A DNA stretch of 17,660 nucleotides from an uncultured Lachnospiraceae bacterium. Its GTDB lineage: Bacteria; Bacillota; Clostridia; Lachnospirales; Lachnospiraceae. The stretch is from contig CAJKQE010000042.1 of assembly GCA_905201915.1 (NCBI GenBank), positions 1 to 17,660 on the forward strand, given 5' to 3'. Shown here piece by piece: positions 6,537-15,172 of the stretch. Each line of letters begins with the position of its first letter. The first letter of the stretch is position 1. The position numbers and the translations under genes were made by a program. Under the pieces are notes generated by a model. It searched no databases. It had not been told where the DNA came from and worked only from the letters and a program-made list of their open reading frames with translations.

Positions 6537-9095
6537 ATGAATTTTGGAAAACGCGCCACGAATAAGAAACGCAATGCTCTTACTTCCCGTTCTTCCATGG
6601 TCGGAAAAAAAGCACATGTTTCTTTTCTACGTATTATTTTCATCTCTCTGATGGCAATTTTGATTATCGGAGGCTGCATGGGTATCGGTGCTTTTAAAGG
6701 TCTGATTGACAATGCACCTGACATTTCAGAAGTAAATATTGTCCCCGTTGGCGAAGCTACCTTTGTTTATGATGCTAATGGCAACCAGCTGCAAAAGCTG
6801 ACTGCTCCCAATTCCAATCGTATGCCCGTAAGCATTGAGCAAATTCCTCTGGACTTACAGCACGCTGTGGTAGCTATTGAAGATGAACGTTTCTATGAAC
6901 ATAATGGTATTGATATAAAAGGTATCCTGCGTGCCGGTGTCAGAGGTATCCTAAACGGAGGAAACTTTACAGAAGGTGCCAGTACCATTACACAGCAGTT
7001 ATTAAAAAATAACGTTTTTACAGGCTGGACAAATGAATCTATTGTACAGCGTTTTAAACGTAAATTTCAGGAACAGTACCTTGCTATCCAATTAGAAAAA
7101 CAAATTAAGGATAAAAATATTATCCTTGAAAATTATTTAAATACTATTAACCTTGGAAATGGTAACTTTGGTGTACAAGCTGCTGCTCAGGATTATTTCG
7201 GTAAAAACGTAAATGAATTAACCCTTTCTGAGTGTACTGTAATTGCCGGTATCAGCCAGAATCCTACAAAATTCAATCCGGTTATCAACCCTGATAAAAA
7301 CACAATGCGCCGAAAAGACGTTTTAGACCACATGCTGGAGCAGGAATATATTACCAAAGAACAGTATGATGAGTGTTTAGCCGATAATGTATATGACAGA
7401 ATTAAAACGGTTGATCAACAACAGGAACAGGAAACTCACACTTACAGCTACTTTATTGATGAATTAACCGAACAGGTTGTAAAAGATTTGCAGGAACAGC
7501 GTGGATTTACTGAGGCTCAGGCTTACAACGCTCTTTACAGTGGAGGGCTTCGTATTTACACTACACAGGACCCAAACATTCAGCTTATCTGTGATGAAGA
7601 ATATGGTAACCCTGATAATTTCCCTTCCGGTACTCAGGTAACCTTAGACTACCGCCTCACCGTAAAACATCCAAATGGTGAACAGGAAAATTATAGTAAG
7701 GAAATGCTTCAGGAATATTTTATTCAGAACGAAAATAAGGACTTCACATTATTATTTGACACCCCAGAAAATGCTCAGGCTCATGTAGACACTTACAAGG
7801 CATCTATTCTGGCAGACGGAAGTGAGGTAATCAGTGAAAACGTTTATTTAACTCCACAGCCTCAATCTTCTATTTGTATTATTGATCAGCACACAGGTTA
7901 TGTAAAAGCCATTGTAGGCGGACGAGGAGAAAAATCCTCCAGCCTTTCCTTAAATCGTGCAACAAATACTTTACGTCAGCCAGGTTCTACATTTAAACCA
8001 CTGGCAACCTATGCCGCTGCTTTAAATGAAGGTGGAATGACATTATCTACAACCTTCAAGGACGAACCGTTCAAATATGACAGCGGACAGCCATTATACA
8101 ACTACGACCATCAGTATCACGGAACTGTAACCATGCGTACTGCAATTACAAAATCCTACAACATTCCTGCTGCAAAAGCCATGGTAGAAATCACACCGGA
8201 ATTAGGCGTATCTTATTTAAAGAAATTTGGATTTACTTCCATTTTAGACACTTTAACTGAATTACCTCAGGGAAGCAATAATTTCTATACAGACGTAAAC
8301 GTAGCGACTTCTATCGGTGGTATTACAAAGGGTGTAAGTAATCTGGAATTAACAGCTGCCTATGCCACAATTGCTAATAATGGAACCTATATCAAACCTG
8401 TATTTTACACTAAGATTTTAGATTCTGATGGAAACGTTGTCATTGACAACACTCCTGAAAAGACAACTGTAATCAAGCCAAGTACTGCTTATCTTCTTAC
8501 TTCTGCTATGGAAGATGTTGTTAAGAAAGGAACCGGTACTCGTTTGCAGTTAAGCAATATGCCTGTAGCCGGAAAAACAGGTACAACAGATAATTACAAA
8601 GATTTATGGTTTTCTGGATACACTCCATATTATACTTGCTCTGTATGGGCAGGATATGATAATAACATTGTTCTTCCAAAAGGGCAGGCAAGAACCTATC
8701 AACAAACTTTATGGCAAAAAATCATGCAGCGCATTCACAACGACTTACCAAAAACAGAATTTAAAGTTCCTTCTACAGTGGAAAAGAAATCCATTTGTAA
8801 AGACAGTGGTCTATTGGCAAGCTCATCCTGTGATGCTGTAACAGAATATTATGATACGGAAACTCTTCCAAAGAAATATTGTTCCGGACATAAGAAAGCA
8901 AAGCCTGATGACAACGATAAACCAAATGCAAATAAACCCGGAGGTACTTCGGAAGAACCTCCACAAACACAACCGGAGACTCCGGAAACTCCACAAGGGC
9001 AGCCAGAGACTCCGGAAACTCCACAAGGGCAGCCAGAGACTCCTCAAGAACAACCAGAGTCTCCAACTCCACCTGCTCCACCAGCAGGTCAATAA
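6537..9095 (+). CDS. Class A penicillin-binding protein (PBP1A-like)
   Basis: This bifunctional enzyme polymerises glycan strands from lipid II and cross-links them. Of 852 residues, 1-29 are basic and cytosolic and 30-52 form the membrane anchor. The GT51 glycosyltransferase has catalytic E115 in EDERFY and the GASTITQQL motif (147-155). The transpeptidase has STFK (catalytic S484, K487), SYN (540-542) and KTG (680-682). After it comes a Cys cluster (C754, C765, C782, H785) and a Pro/Glu/Gln tail from about 785, with a 10-residue repeat. AAAGGAGG 8 bases before the ATG sets the start. It is a single-gene unit with its own promoter and a strong terminator that it shares with convergent glcK. 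pbp1A or ponA would be plausible names; I leave the symbol blank. Confidence 0.96.
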   Translation: MNFGKRATNKKRNALTSRSSMVGKKAHVSFLRIIFISLMAILIIGGCMGIGAFKGLIDNAPDISEVNIVPVGEATFVYDANGNQLQKLTAPNSNRMPVSIEQIPLDLQHAVVAIEDERFYEHNGIDIKGILRAGVRGILNGGNFTEGASTITQQLLKNNVFTGWTNESIVQRFKRKFQEQYLAIQLEKQIKDKNIILENYLNTINLGNGNFGVQAAAQDYFGKNVNELTLSECTVIAGISQNPTKFNPVINPDKNTMRRKDVLDHMLEQEYITKEQYDECLADNVYDRIKTVDQQQEQETHTYSYFIDELTEQVVKDLQEQRGFTEAQAYNALYSGGLRIYTTQDPNIQLICDEEYGNPDNFPSGTQVTLDYRLTVKHPNGEQENYSKEMLQEYFIQNENKDFTLLFDTPENAQAHVDTYKASILADGSEVISENVYLTPQPQSSICIIDQHTGYVKAIVGGRGEKSSSLSLNRATNTLRQPGSTFKPLATYAAALNEGGMTLSTTFKDEPFKYDSGQPLYNYDHQYHGTVTMRTAITKSYNIPAAKAMVEITPELGVSYLKKFGFTSILDTLTELPQGSNNFYTDVNVATSIGGITKGVSNLELTAAYATIANNGTYIKPVFYTKILDSDGNVVIDNTPEKTTVIKPSTAYLLTSAMEDVVKKGTGTRLQLSNMPVAGKTGTTDNYKDLWFSGYTPYYTCSVWAGYDNNIVLPKGQARTYQQTLWQKIMQRIHNDLPKTEFKVPSTVEKKSICKDSGLLASSSCDAVTEYYDTETLPKKYCSGHKKAKPDDNDKPNANKPGGTSEEPPQTQPETPETPQGQPETPETPQGQPETPQEQPESPTPPAPPAGQ
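8970..9050 (+). repeat. 30-base tandem repeat in the PBP tail
   Basis: Two 30-base units (8970-8999 and 9000-9029) encode QPETPETPQG twice, and a partial third copy (QPETPQ) follows from 9030. The two full units differ by only two bases, suggesting recent duplication. Length variation by slippage or unequal exchange is likely and would keep the frame. Confidence 0.9.
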
Positions 9096-9114
9096 AACTT
9101 TAAAATAAACGCAT

Positions 9115-9151
9115 AAAAGAGCAGGTTCTTTTGAATGGAACCTGCTCTTTT
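9115..9151. terminator. Bidirectional terminator between the PBP gene and glcK
   Basis: A perfect 14-bp inverted repeat, AAAAGAGCAGGTTC (9115-9128) with GAACCTGCTCTTTT (9138-9151), surrounds a 9-base loop. Each strand ends in a T tract, so it can stop both the plus-strand PBP transcript and the minus-strand hprK-glcK transcript. Confidence 0.92.
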
Positions 9152-9165
9152 ACTATTTCGTTTTA

Positions 9166-10113
9166 TTATCTACTTAAAATCAGTTTTGCTGCACCGCAAA
9201 CACCTGCATCATTTCCAAGGGTTGCCAGTTTAATAGGTGTTTTCTTACATGCGGAAAATGCAAATTTTTCATACTGTTTCTGTACACATTCTACCAGAAC
9301 TTCTCCCGCCTTTGACACACCACCACCAATAACAATAACATCAGGATCTGATACACTGGCAAAGATTGCCAATGCATGACCTAAATATCTTGAGAACTTC
9401 TCGACAATTTCACCTGCTAATTCATCCTGTTCTTTGTATGCATCAAATACATTTTTTGCAGTTACTTTTTCTTTTCCTCTTAAAACAGAAGATTTTTCTG
9501 AAGCTTCCAAAGCCTCTCTTGCTAATCTTGCAATTCCTGTTGCAGAAGCATACTGCTCTAAACAACCTTTATTTCCGCAGTTACACGGAATTGTCTCATG
9601 AGGATTTACTAAAGCATGTCCGATTTCTCCTCCTGCACCATGAGCGCCTGTTACAATTTTTTCATTGACAATAATTCCACCGCCTACACCGGTTCCGAGA
9701 GTTGCCATAATCAGATTTTTTGCGCCTTTTCCGCCGCCTTTCCACATTTCACCAAGAGCAGCTACATTTGCGTCATTTCCTGCCTTTACTGCCATTCCTG
9801 TCAGTTCCTGCAGTTCTTTCTCAATATTCTTTCTGCCCCAGTGAAGATTGACAGCACATGCAATTTCTCCGTTTTCTTCAATTGGTCCCGGCAATCCAAT
9901 ACCAATTCCCTCTACCTCTGTTTTTTCTATCTGTTTTTCTTGCATCTTTGCTGCAATTCCATCTGCAACATCTGGAAGAATTCTCTCGCCGTCATTGTCT
10001 GTATTTGTTTTGATTTCCCATTTATCCAAAATAGTTCCATCATTTAAAAACAGCGCACATTTAATCGTTGTTCCCCCTACATCAATTCCAAAACAATACT
10101 TACTCATCCTCAT
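9166..10113 (-). CDS. glcK: ROK family glucokinase
   Basis: GlcK phosphorylates glucose to glucose 6-phosphate with ATP. The 315-residue length is normal for ROK glucokinases. Residues 10-15 (IDVGGTT) form the phosphate-binding loop, N113-D114 include the catalytic Asp, and EIGH at 163-166 begins the sugar and zinc site. The ROK zinc motif C177-x-C179-x4-C184 in CNCGNKGC follows. No DNA-binding domain precedes the kinase, so this is an enzyme and not a ROK repressor. It overlaps the end of hprK by 14 bases, which suggests translational coupling. A second ATG at 10107 (MSKYCFG) has GGAG 7 bases upstream and is an equally good start. Confidence 0.93.
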   Translation of the reverse strand: MRMSKYCFGIDVGGTTIKCALFLNDGTILDKWEIKTNTDNDGERILPDVADGIAAKMQEKQIEKTEVEGIGIGLPGPIEENGEIACAVNLHWGRKNIEKELQELTGMAVKAGNDANVAALGEMWKGGGKGAKNLIMATLGTGVGGGIIVNEKIVTGAHGAGGEIGHALVNPHETIPCNCGNKGCLEQYASATGIARLAREALEASEKSSVLRGKEKVTAKNVFDAYKEQDELAGEIVEKFSRYLGHALAIFASVSDPDVIVIGGGVSKAGEVLVECVQKQYEKFAFSACKKTPIKLATLGNDAGVCGAAKLILSR

Positions 10114-11047
10114 TCTCCATTCCTCTTTTTTTTGTCATATTTTCCTGCACTCTCCGGTATAATTCCTGAGCTGCATTATAACCCATTTTCTTCTGTCTGT
10201 GATTAACTGCCGCTGACTCTACGATAACTGCCAGATTACGTCCCGGACGAATTGGCAAAGAATGACACACAATCTTATTGCCCAAAAATTCTGTATATTC
10301 TTCTTCCATTCCAAGACGATCATACTCTTTATCTCTATTCCATTCTTCTAGTTTAATTACCAAATCTATAGACTGTGTATCTTTTACACTCTCAACACCA
10401 AACAGAGTTTTTACATCAATAATACCAATTCCTCTAAGTTCAATGAAGTGACGAGTAATATCCGGTGCAGAACCAACTAATGTTACATCGCTGACACGAC
10501 GCAGTTCCACTACATCATCACTTACCAGACGATGCCCTCTTTTAATTAATTCCAATGCAGCCTCGCTCTTTCCAATACCACTTTCACCGGTAATTAAAAC
10601 ACCTTCACCATAAACATCTACTAAAACCCCATGAATAGATATACATGGTGCAAGCTGCACATTCAACCAACGGATAATTTCTGCCATAAACACAGAAGTC
10701 GTATTATGAGTCACCAGAACCGGCACATCATATTTCATTGCCAAACTCAGCATATCTTCGTCAGGCTCTGTCATCGTTGTAAATACCACACATGGAATTT
10801 TACTGGAAACAAATCTCTCGAAAGCTACGATTTTTTCCTCTCTGCTTAAATGAAGAAGATAAGTATATTCTACATATCCTATAATCTGCACTCTCTCGTT
10901 TTCAAAGTGCTCTAAATAACCTGTCAGCTGCAATGCAGGACGGTTAATTTCCGGTGTATTAATCATTTTCTTTGAAATGTCAATTTCCGGTGTTTTATTA
11001 TACAGGTTTAATTCCTGTACCATCTTCTTTAACTCTACACCATTCAT
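10100..11047 (-). CDS. hprK: HPr kinase/phosphorylase
   Basis: HPrK phosphorylates HPr of the sugar phosphotransferase system on Ser46 and also removes that phosphate. Its state follows fructose-1,6-bisphosphate, ATP and phosphate, so it sets carbon catabolite repression through CcpA. The 315-residue protein has a non-catalytic N-terminal domain (about 1-130), the family His in IHG near 139, the Walker A motif GESGIGKS at 154-161, LVSDDVVEL at 174-182 and the HPrK signature RGIGIIDVKTLFGVESV from about 205. AGGAGA lies 8 bases before the ATG. It has its own promoter after uvrC and is translationally coupled to glcK. Confidence 0.96.
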   Translation of the reverse strand: MNGVELKKMVQELNLYNKTPEIDISKKMINTPEINRPALQLTGYLEHFENERVQIIGYVEYTYLLHLSREEKIVAFERFVSSKIPCVVFTTMTEPDEDMLSLAMKYDVPVLVTHNTTSVFMAEIIRWLNVQLAPCISIHGVLVDVYGEGVLITGESGIGKSEAALELIKRGHRLVSDDVVELRRVSDVTLVGSAPDITRHFIELRGIGIIDVKTLFGVESVKDTQSIDLVIKLEEWNRDKEYDRLGMEEEYTEFLGNKIVCHSLPIRPGRNLAVIVESAAVNHRQKKMGYNAAQELYRRVQENMTKKRGMENEDE

Positions 11048-11087
11048 ATTCCATTCTCCTTCTGTTCTGTCTTAAACTCTCCTTTCT

Positions 11088-11116
11088 ATTTTATCATATC
11101 TATTTTTACATGACAA
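11088..11116 (-). promoter_or_regulatory. Promoter of hprK-glcK
   Basis: On the minus strand TTGTCA (11111-11116), a 17-base spacer and TAAAAT (11088-11093) preceded by TGA as an extended -10. It lies in the 85-base gap between the uvrC stop and the hprK start. No cre-like operator was recognised. Confidence 0.75.
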
Positions 11117-11132
11117 GCAAAGTACCTGACCT

Positions 11133-13001
11133 TTATTGCTCCTTTTTATGAAAAAAATCATATACCTGTCTGGCTGCCCTCTCATTCATAGACTCTATAT
11201 TTGAAAGAGTTTCCACCGATGCTTCTCGAATACCTTCTAAGCCTTTAAAATGCTTCATAAGCGCCTTTCTTCTAGTCTCGCCAATTCCGGGAATGTCGTC
11301 TAAAACAGAATGAACCTGTCCTTTACTTCTCAAAGAACGGTGGTATTCAATAGCAAATCTATGAGCTTCATCCTGTATTCTGGTAATAAGTTTAAACCCC
11401 TCACTGTCTCTGCTAATGGGAATTTCCTGATTGTTATAATACAAGCCTCTTGTCCTGTGTTTATCATCTTTTACCATACCACATACAGGTATGGTAAGCT
11501 GTAGCTTTTCTAAAACCTCCAAAGCAATATTCACCTGTCCTTTTCCACCATCCATAAGAATTAAATCTGGAAAACGAGTAAAGCTTCCGAATTCGTCTTC
11601 TAATTTCTGCTGTTTCCGTTCCTCCCTTTCATCCATACCATGCACAAAACGACGTGTAAGAACCTCTTCCATACTGGCATAATCATTTGGCCCCTGCACA
11701 CTTTTAATTCTAAACTTTCTATAATCGCTCCGTTTGGGTTTTCCTTTTTCATATACCACCATAGAACCTACAGACTGAAAACCGCTGATATTAGAGATGT
11801 CGTAAGCCTCCATTCTCTGAATACCGGATAAACCTAAAAGCTCCTCAATTTCTTTCACAGCGCCTATGGTTCTGCCCTCTTCTCTTTTAATCCGTTCCTT
11901 ATCCTGTCTTAAAACCAGTTTTGCATTGTGGTATGCCATTTCCACCAGCTTTTCCTTGGTACCCTTTTTTGGAACAGAAATACGCACTTTTTTCCCTTTT
12001 CTTGACTCCAGCCATTTCGCTATTAACTCCTGATCTTCCACTTCTTCCTGCAACATAATTTCTCTTGGTATAAAAGGAGTCCCTGCATAAAACTGTTTTA
12101 AAAAGCTGGACAGAATTCCTTTCCTGTTTTCTCCCGGCGCTGACTTCATATAAAAATGATCTCTGCCAATCAGTTTTCCATCTCTTACAAAAAACACCTG
12201 AACTACTGCATCGGCATCTTCCATTGCTGCTGCAATAATATCTTTATCTTCTCCCGGATGATCTGTAATCTTCTGTCGTTCACCTATTTTTTTCACGCTT
12301 TGCATCAAATCTCTATATTGTGCGGCATCCTCAAACTCCATCTTTTCAGATGCCTCATACATTTTTTTCTCTAACTGTGCAAGAATTTTTTTATGATTTC
12401 CATTTAAAAAATCAAGAAGCTCTTCTACCTGTTTTCTATAAGCTGCCTCTGTAATGTAACCCTGACAAGGAGCATCGCACTGCTTAATATGATAATAAAG
12501 ACAAGGTCTTTCCTTTCCAATATCTTTTGGCAAATTTCGATTGCATGTTCTTAAATGATAAAGCTTACGTGTCAGCTCAATAACATCTTTTACAGCCCCA
12601 GCACTGGTATACGGGCCAAAATACTTGGATTTATCTTTCTTCATACTTCTGGCTGTCATAATCCGTGGAAATGCCTCACCTACTGTCACTTTAATAAAAG
12701 GATAGTTTTTGTCATCCTTCAACATGGTATTGTACTTTGGGCAATGCTCTTTAATCAAATTAGACTCTAAAACCAGCGCTTCTAATTCTGAGTCTGTTAC
12801 AATATACTCAAAGCGGGCAATCTGCTCCACCATCTGTTCTTTTTTTATTCCCAAATTTCTGCTTTTCTGAAAATACTGTCTGACTCTATTTTTCAGGCTA
12901 ATTGCCTTCCCAACATAAATGATGGCATCCTGCTCATCATGCATAATATAGACACCTGGAAGAGAAGGTAATTTCTTCAACTCTTCTTCTATGTGAAACA
13001 T
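11133..13001 (-). CDS. uvrC: Excinuclease ABC subunit C
   Basis: UvrC makes the dual incision in nucleotide-excision repair after UvrA/UvrB find the lesion. The 622 residues follow the family order. The GIY-YIG nuclease domain (about 12-90) has GVY at 16-18, YVG at 29-31, R39 and E79. Next is a four-cysteine region (C153, C167, C175, C179) matching the spacing of the iron-sulfur ligands reported for E. coli UvrC, then a UVR helix pair for UvrB (about 205-240). An RNase H-like nuclease with LMDGGKGQ and a C-terminal helix-hairpin-helix domain with DDIPGIGETRR complete it. AAGGAG stands 7 bases before the ATG. It lies only 71 bases after ftsH, behind a strong terminator, and I see no separate promoter. 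Confidence 0.97.
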   Translation of the reverse strand: MFHIEEELKKLPSLPGVYIMHDEQDAIIYVGKAISLKNRVRQYFQKSRNLGIKKEQMVEQIARFEYIVTDSELEALVLESNLIKEHCPKYNTMLKDDKNYPFIKVTVGEAFPRIMTARSMKKDKSKYFGPYTSAGAVKDVIELTRKLYHLRTCNRNLPKDIGKERPCLYYHIKQCDAPCQGYITEAAYRKQVEELLDFLNGNHKKILAQLEKKMYEASEKMEFEDAAQYRDLMQSVKKIGERQKITDHPGEDKDIIAAAMEDADAVVQVFFVRDGKLIGRDHFYMKSAPGENRKGILSSFLKQFYAGTPFIPREIMLQEEVEDQELIAKWLESRKGKKVRISVPKKGTKEKLVEMAYHNAKLVLRQDKERIKREEGRTIGAVKEIEELLGLSGIQRMEAYDISNISGFQSVGSMVVYEKGKPKRSDYRKFRIKSVQGPNDYASMEEVLTRRFVHGMDEREERKQQKLEDEFGSFTRFPDLILMDGGKGQVNIALEVLEKLQLTIPVCGMVKDDKHRTRGLYYNNQEIPISRDSEGFKLITRIQDEAHRFAIEYHRSLRSKGQVHSVLDDIPGIGETRRKALMKHFKGLEGIREASVETLSNIESMNERAARQVYDFFHKKEQ

Positions 13002-13015
13002 TCTGCTCTCCTTTC

Positions 13016-13068
13016 GAAAAAAATCCCCCTTCTTTTTATTCTTTTGTATTGAAAAAGAAGGAGGATTT
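13016..13068 (-). terminator. Rho-independent terminator after ftsH
   Basis: On the minus strand AAATCCTCCTTCTTTTT (13052-13068) pairs over all 17 positions, with one U-G, with the arm at 13021-13037 around a 14-base loop, followed by a T tract ending at 13017. The T tract directly abuts the uvrC ribosome binding site. Confidence 0.9.
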
Positions 13069-13072
13069 CTAT

Positions 13073-14995
13073 CTATTCTTTTATTTCTGCTTCTACAGCT
13101 GCTACTTCTTCTGTAGGTTCCTTTATTCCTTTTATCTCATGGAAAATTTTCATAAATTCCTTACCTGTAATAGTTTCTTTTTGAATAAGAAATTCTGCAA
13201 TTTTATCAAGGGCTTCACGATTTTCGCTCAAAAGCTTTTTCGCCTCATCGTAAGATTTTTTCAGAAGTTTCATAACTTCATGATCAATCTCCGTAGCCGT
13301 AGAGTCACCGCAATTTAACATTGTTCTGCCGTCCAGATACTGGTTCTGACTCTCTGCAAGTCCCATCAACCCAAAGCGGTCTGACATACCATATTGAGTA
13401 ATCATAGCTCTGGCAATCTTTGTTGCCTGCTCAATATCATTTGCAGCACCGGTAGTAACTGTGTCAAACACGATTTCTTCTGCGGCACGTCCGCCTAAGT
13501 ATCCCACCAGCATTGCCTCTAACTCTTTCTTAGTATTTAAGAACTTTTCTTCTTCCGGAACATGCATAACATATCCCAAAGCTCCCATAGTTCTAGGTAC
13601 AATCGTAATCTTCTGTACCGGCTCAGAGTCCTTCTGCAGTGCACTTACCAGTGCATGTCCTACTTCGTGATAAGAAACAATCTTTCTTTCTTCTTTGCTT
13701 AAAATTCTGTCTTTCTTTTCTTTACCTACCAGAACAACCTCTACGGCTTCCAATAAGTCTTTCTGTGATACAGCCTGTCTTCCATTCTTTACTGCCAGAA
13801 TTGCTGCTTCATTAACCATATTGGCCAAATCAGAACCAACAGCTCCAGAAGTCGCAAGGGCAATTCCCTCTAAATCTACAGTCTCATCTAAAGAAACATT
13901 TTTTGCATGTACCTTCAAAATACTAATTCTTCCTTTTAAATCAGGGCGATCTACAATCACTCGTCTGTCAAATCGTCCCGGTCTTAAAAGCGCCGGGTCT
14001 AAAACTTCCGGTCTGTTTGTTGCAGCCAGAATTAAAAGACCTTTAGAAGTATCAAATCCATCCATTTCAGCAAGAAGCTGATTTAATGTCTGCTCACGTT
14101 CATCATTTCCGCCATATCTGGAATCTCTGCTCTTTCCAATGGCATCTACTTCATCAATGAAAATAATGCATGGTGCATTTTTCTTTGCTTCTTCAAACAA
14201 GTCACGCACTCGTGATGCACCTACACCAACAAACATTTCTACAAAATCTGAACCAGACAAAGAAAAGAACGGAACATGTGCTTCTCCTGCAACTGCTTTT
14301 GCCAGAAGTGTCTTACCCGTACCCGGAGGTCCTACAAGTAATGCACCTTTTGGAAGCTTCGCACCGATTGCAGTATATTTTCCTGGATTATGCAGGAAAT
14401 CAACCACTTCCTGTAAAGACTCTTTTGCTTCATCCTGTCCAGCTACATCTTTAAATGTAATCCCTGTTTCTTTCTGCACATAAGCTTTTGCTTTGCTCTT
14501 TCCTACACCACCCATCATACCACCGTTTTTATTCATACGGCGAAACAACATATTCAACAAAAAGAACATTAAAACAATCGGTAAAATCAGACTAATAAGA
14601 CTAAACAGAATTTCCGTAACTACATTTGGTTGTTCTGTATAATAGTTATCAACTCCTGCTCTTTCCAATCGTTTTACCAAATTAGTTTTGTCCTCAGACA
14701 GAACCGTATATACTTCTTTTTTTGCGCCCATACGCTGTTGTTCTTTTAAAGTAACTCTTAAAGTTTCTCCCTTAATCTGTACCTCTTGAACCTTTCCCTG
14801 TTCCAGTAAATCTACAAATTCACTGTATTTAATTTTACCGGAACCGCCTTGCATGGTCATTGTCAAAAGATTTACCACAAACATAACCACCATGACACAG
14901 ATTAAAAGTATCAATAAGGGTTGTTTATTCTTAGGTCCTTGGTTATTATTATTATCATTATTATTTTGTGGACCTTGATTTTGATTTTGCTCCAT
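13073..14995 (-). CDS. ftsH: ATP-dependent zinc metalloprotease FtsH
   Basis: FtsH is a membrane-anchored hexameric AAA+ protease that removes misfolded membrane proteins and some regulators. Counting 640 residues from the chosen start, there is an Asn/Gln-rich N-terminus (about 1-24), TM1 (26-46), an extracytoplasmic FtsH-ext domain and TM2 (126-150). The AAA module has Walker A GPPGTGKT at 222-229, Walker B IIFIDEVDAIG and a second region of homology ending in RPGRFDRR. The zinc site HEVGH is at 443-447. I start at 14995 because AGGAGG is 6 bases upstream. The in-frame ATG at 15001 touches that site and the one at 15010 lies before it. A promoter stands just upstream and a strong terminator follows. 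Confidence 0.97.
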   Translation of the reverse strand: MEQNQNQGPQNNNDNNNNQGPKNKQPLLILLICVMVVMFVVNLLTMTMQGGSGKIKYSEFVDLLEQGKVQEVQIKGETLRVTLKEQQRMGAKKEVYTVLSEDKTNLVKRLERAGVDNYYTEQPNVVTEILFSLISLILPIVLMFFLLNMLFRRMNKNGGMMGGVGKSKAKAYVQKETGITFKDVAGQDEAKESLQEVVDFLHNPGKYTAIGAKLPKGALLVGPPGTGKTLLAKAVAGEAHVPFFSLSGSDFVEMFVGVGASRVRDLFEEAKKNAPCIIFIDEVDAIGKSRDSRYGGNDEREQTLNQLLAEMDGFDTSKGLLILAATNRPEVLDPALLRPGRFDRRVIVDRPDLKGRISILKVHAKNVSLDETVDLEGIALATSGAVGSDLANMVNEAAILAVKNGRQAVSQKDLLEAVEVVLVGKEKKDRILSKEERKIVSYHEVGHALVSALQKDSEPVQKITIVPRTMGALGYVMHVPEEEKFLNTKKELEAMLVGYLGGRAAEEIVFDTVTTGAANDIEQATKIARAMITQYGMSDRFGLMGLAESQNQYLDGRTMLNCGDSTATEIDHEVMKLLKKSYDEAKKLLSENREALDKIAEFLIQKETITGKEFMKIFHEIKGIKEPTEEVAAVEAEIKE

Positions 14996-15022
14996 TTTCA
15001 TCCTCCTCATACTATCTCTTCT

Positions 15023-15051
15023 ATTATAAGGATTACCGTACTATAAATCAA
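15023..15051 (-). promoter_or_regulatory. Promoter of ftsH
   Basis: On the minus strand TTGATT (15046-15051), a 17-base spacer and a perfect TATAAT (15023-15028) lie 27 bases before the chosen ATG. This matches a housekeeping sigma promoter. No heat-shock CIRCE-type repeat was recognised. Confidence 0.75.
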
Positions 15052-15142
15052 CATTTAGATTGTGAAAAAGAGGACACATTTATTAAACTTTTGTAAATTT
15101 ATGTTGAATATACACAAAATAAAACATTTTTCTTTTTACCAC

Positions 15143-15172
15143 TGGAATTTCCCCTTGCTTTTGTAGTATACT
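15143..15172 (+). promoter_or_regulatory. Promoter of the DUF1846 gene, framed by an inverted repeat
   Basis: TATACT (15167-15172) lies inside a 10-base palindrome TAGTATACTA (15164-15173), with TGGAAT (15143-15148) 18 bases upstream as a weak -35. The 7-base arms ACCACTG (15138-15144) and CAGTGGT (15177-15183) flank it, one at the -35 and one at the expected start of transcription. The arms could be an operator or a chance hairpin. Confidence 0.5.

Noticed and set aside
8773..9092. Two long minus-strand frames opposite the PBP tail with repeated SLWLPLWSFR-type segments
   Set aside because: They are the antisense reading of the 30-base repeat; no ribosome binding site and the plus-strand PBP explains the sequence.
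9616..10162. Overlapping plus-strand frames of 143 and 104 residues opposite glcK
   Set aside because: Cys/Ser/Phe-rich translations typical of antisense frames; glcK on the minus strand has all ROK motifs.
11471..11497. 10-bp perfect inverted repeat with 7-base loop inside uvrC
   Set aside because: Stem of this size is expected by chance in a window this long, and it lies in normal coding sequence (LTIPVCGMVK).
13049..14483. Several plus-strand frames within ftsH, up to 128 residues
   Set aside because: All lie antisense to an intact FtsH with full motifs; they are shadows without supporting start signals.
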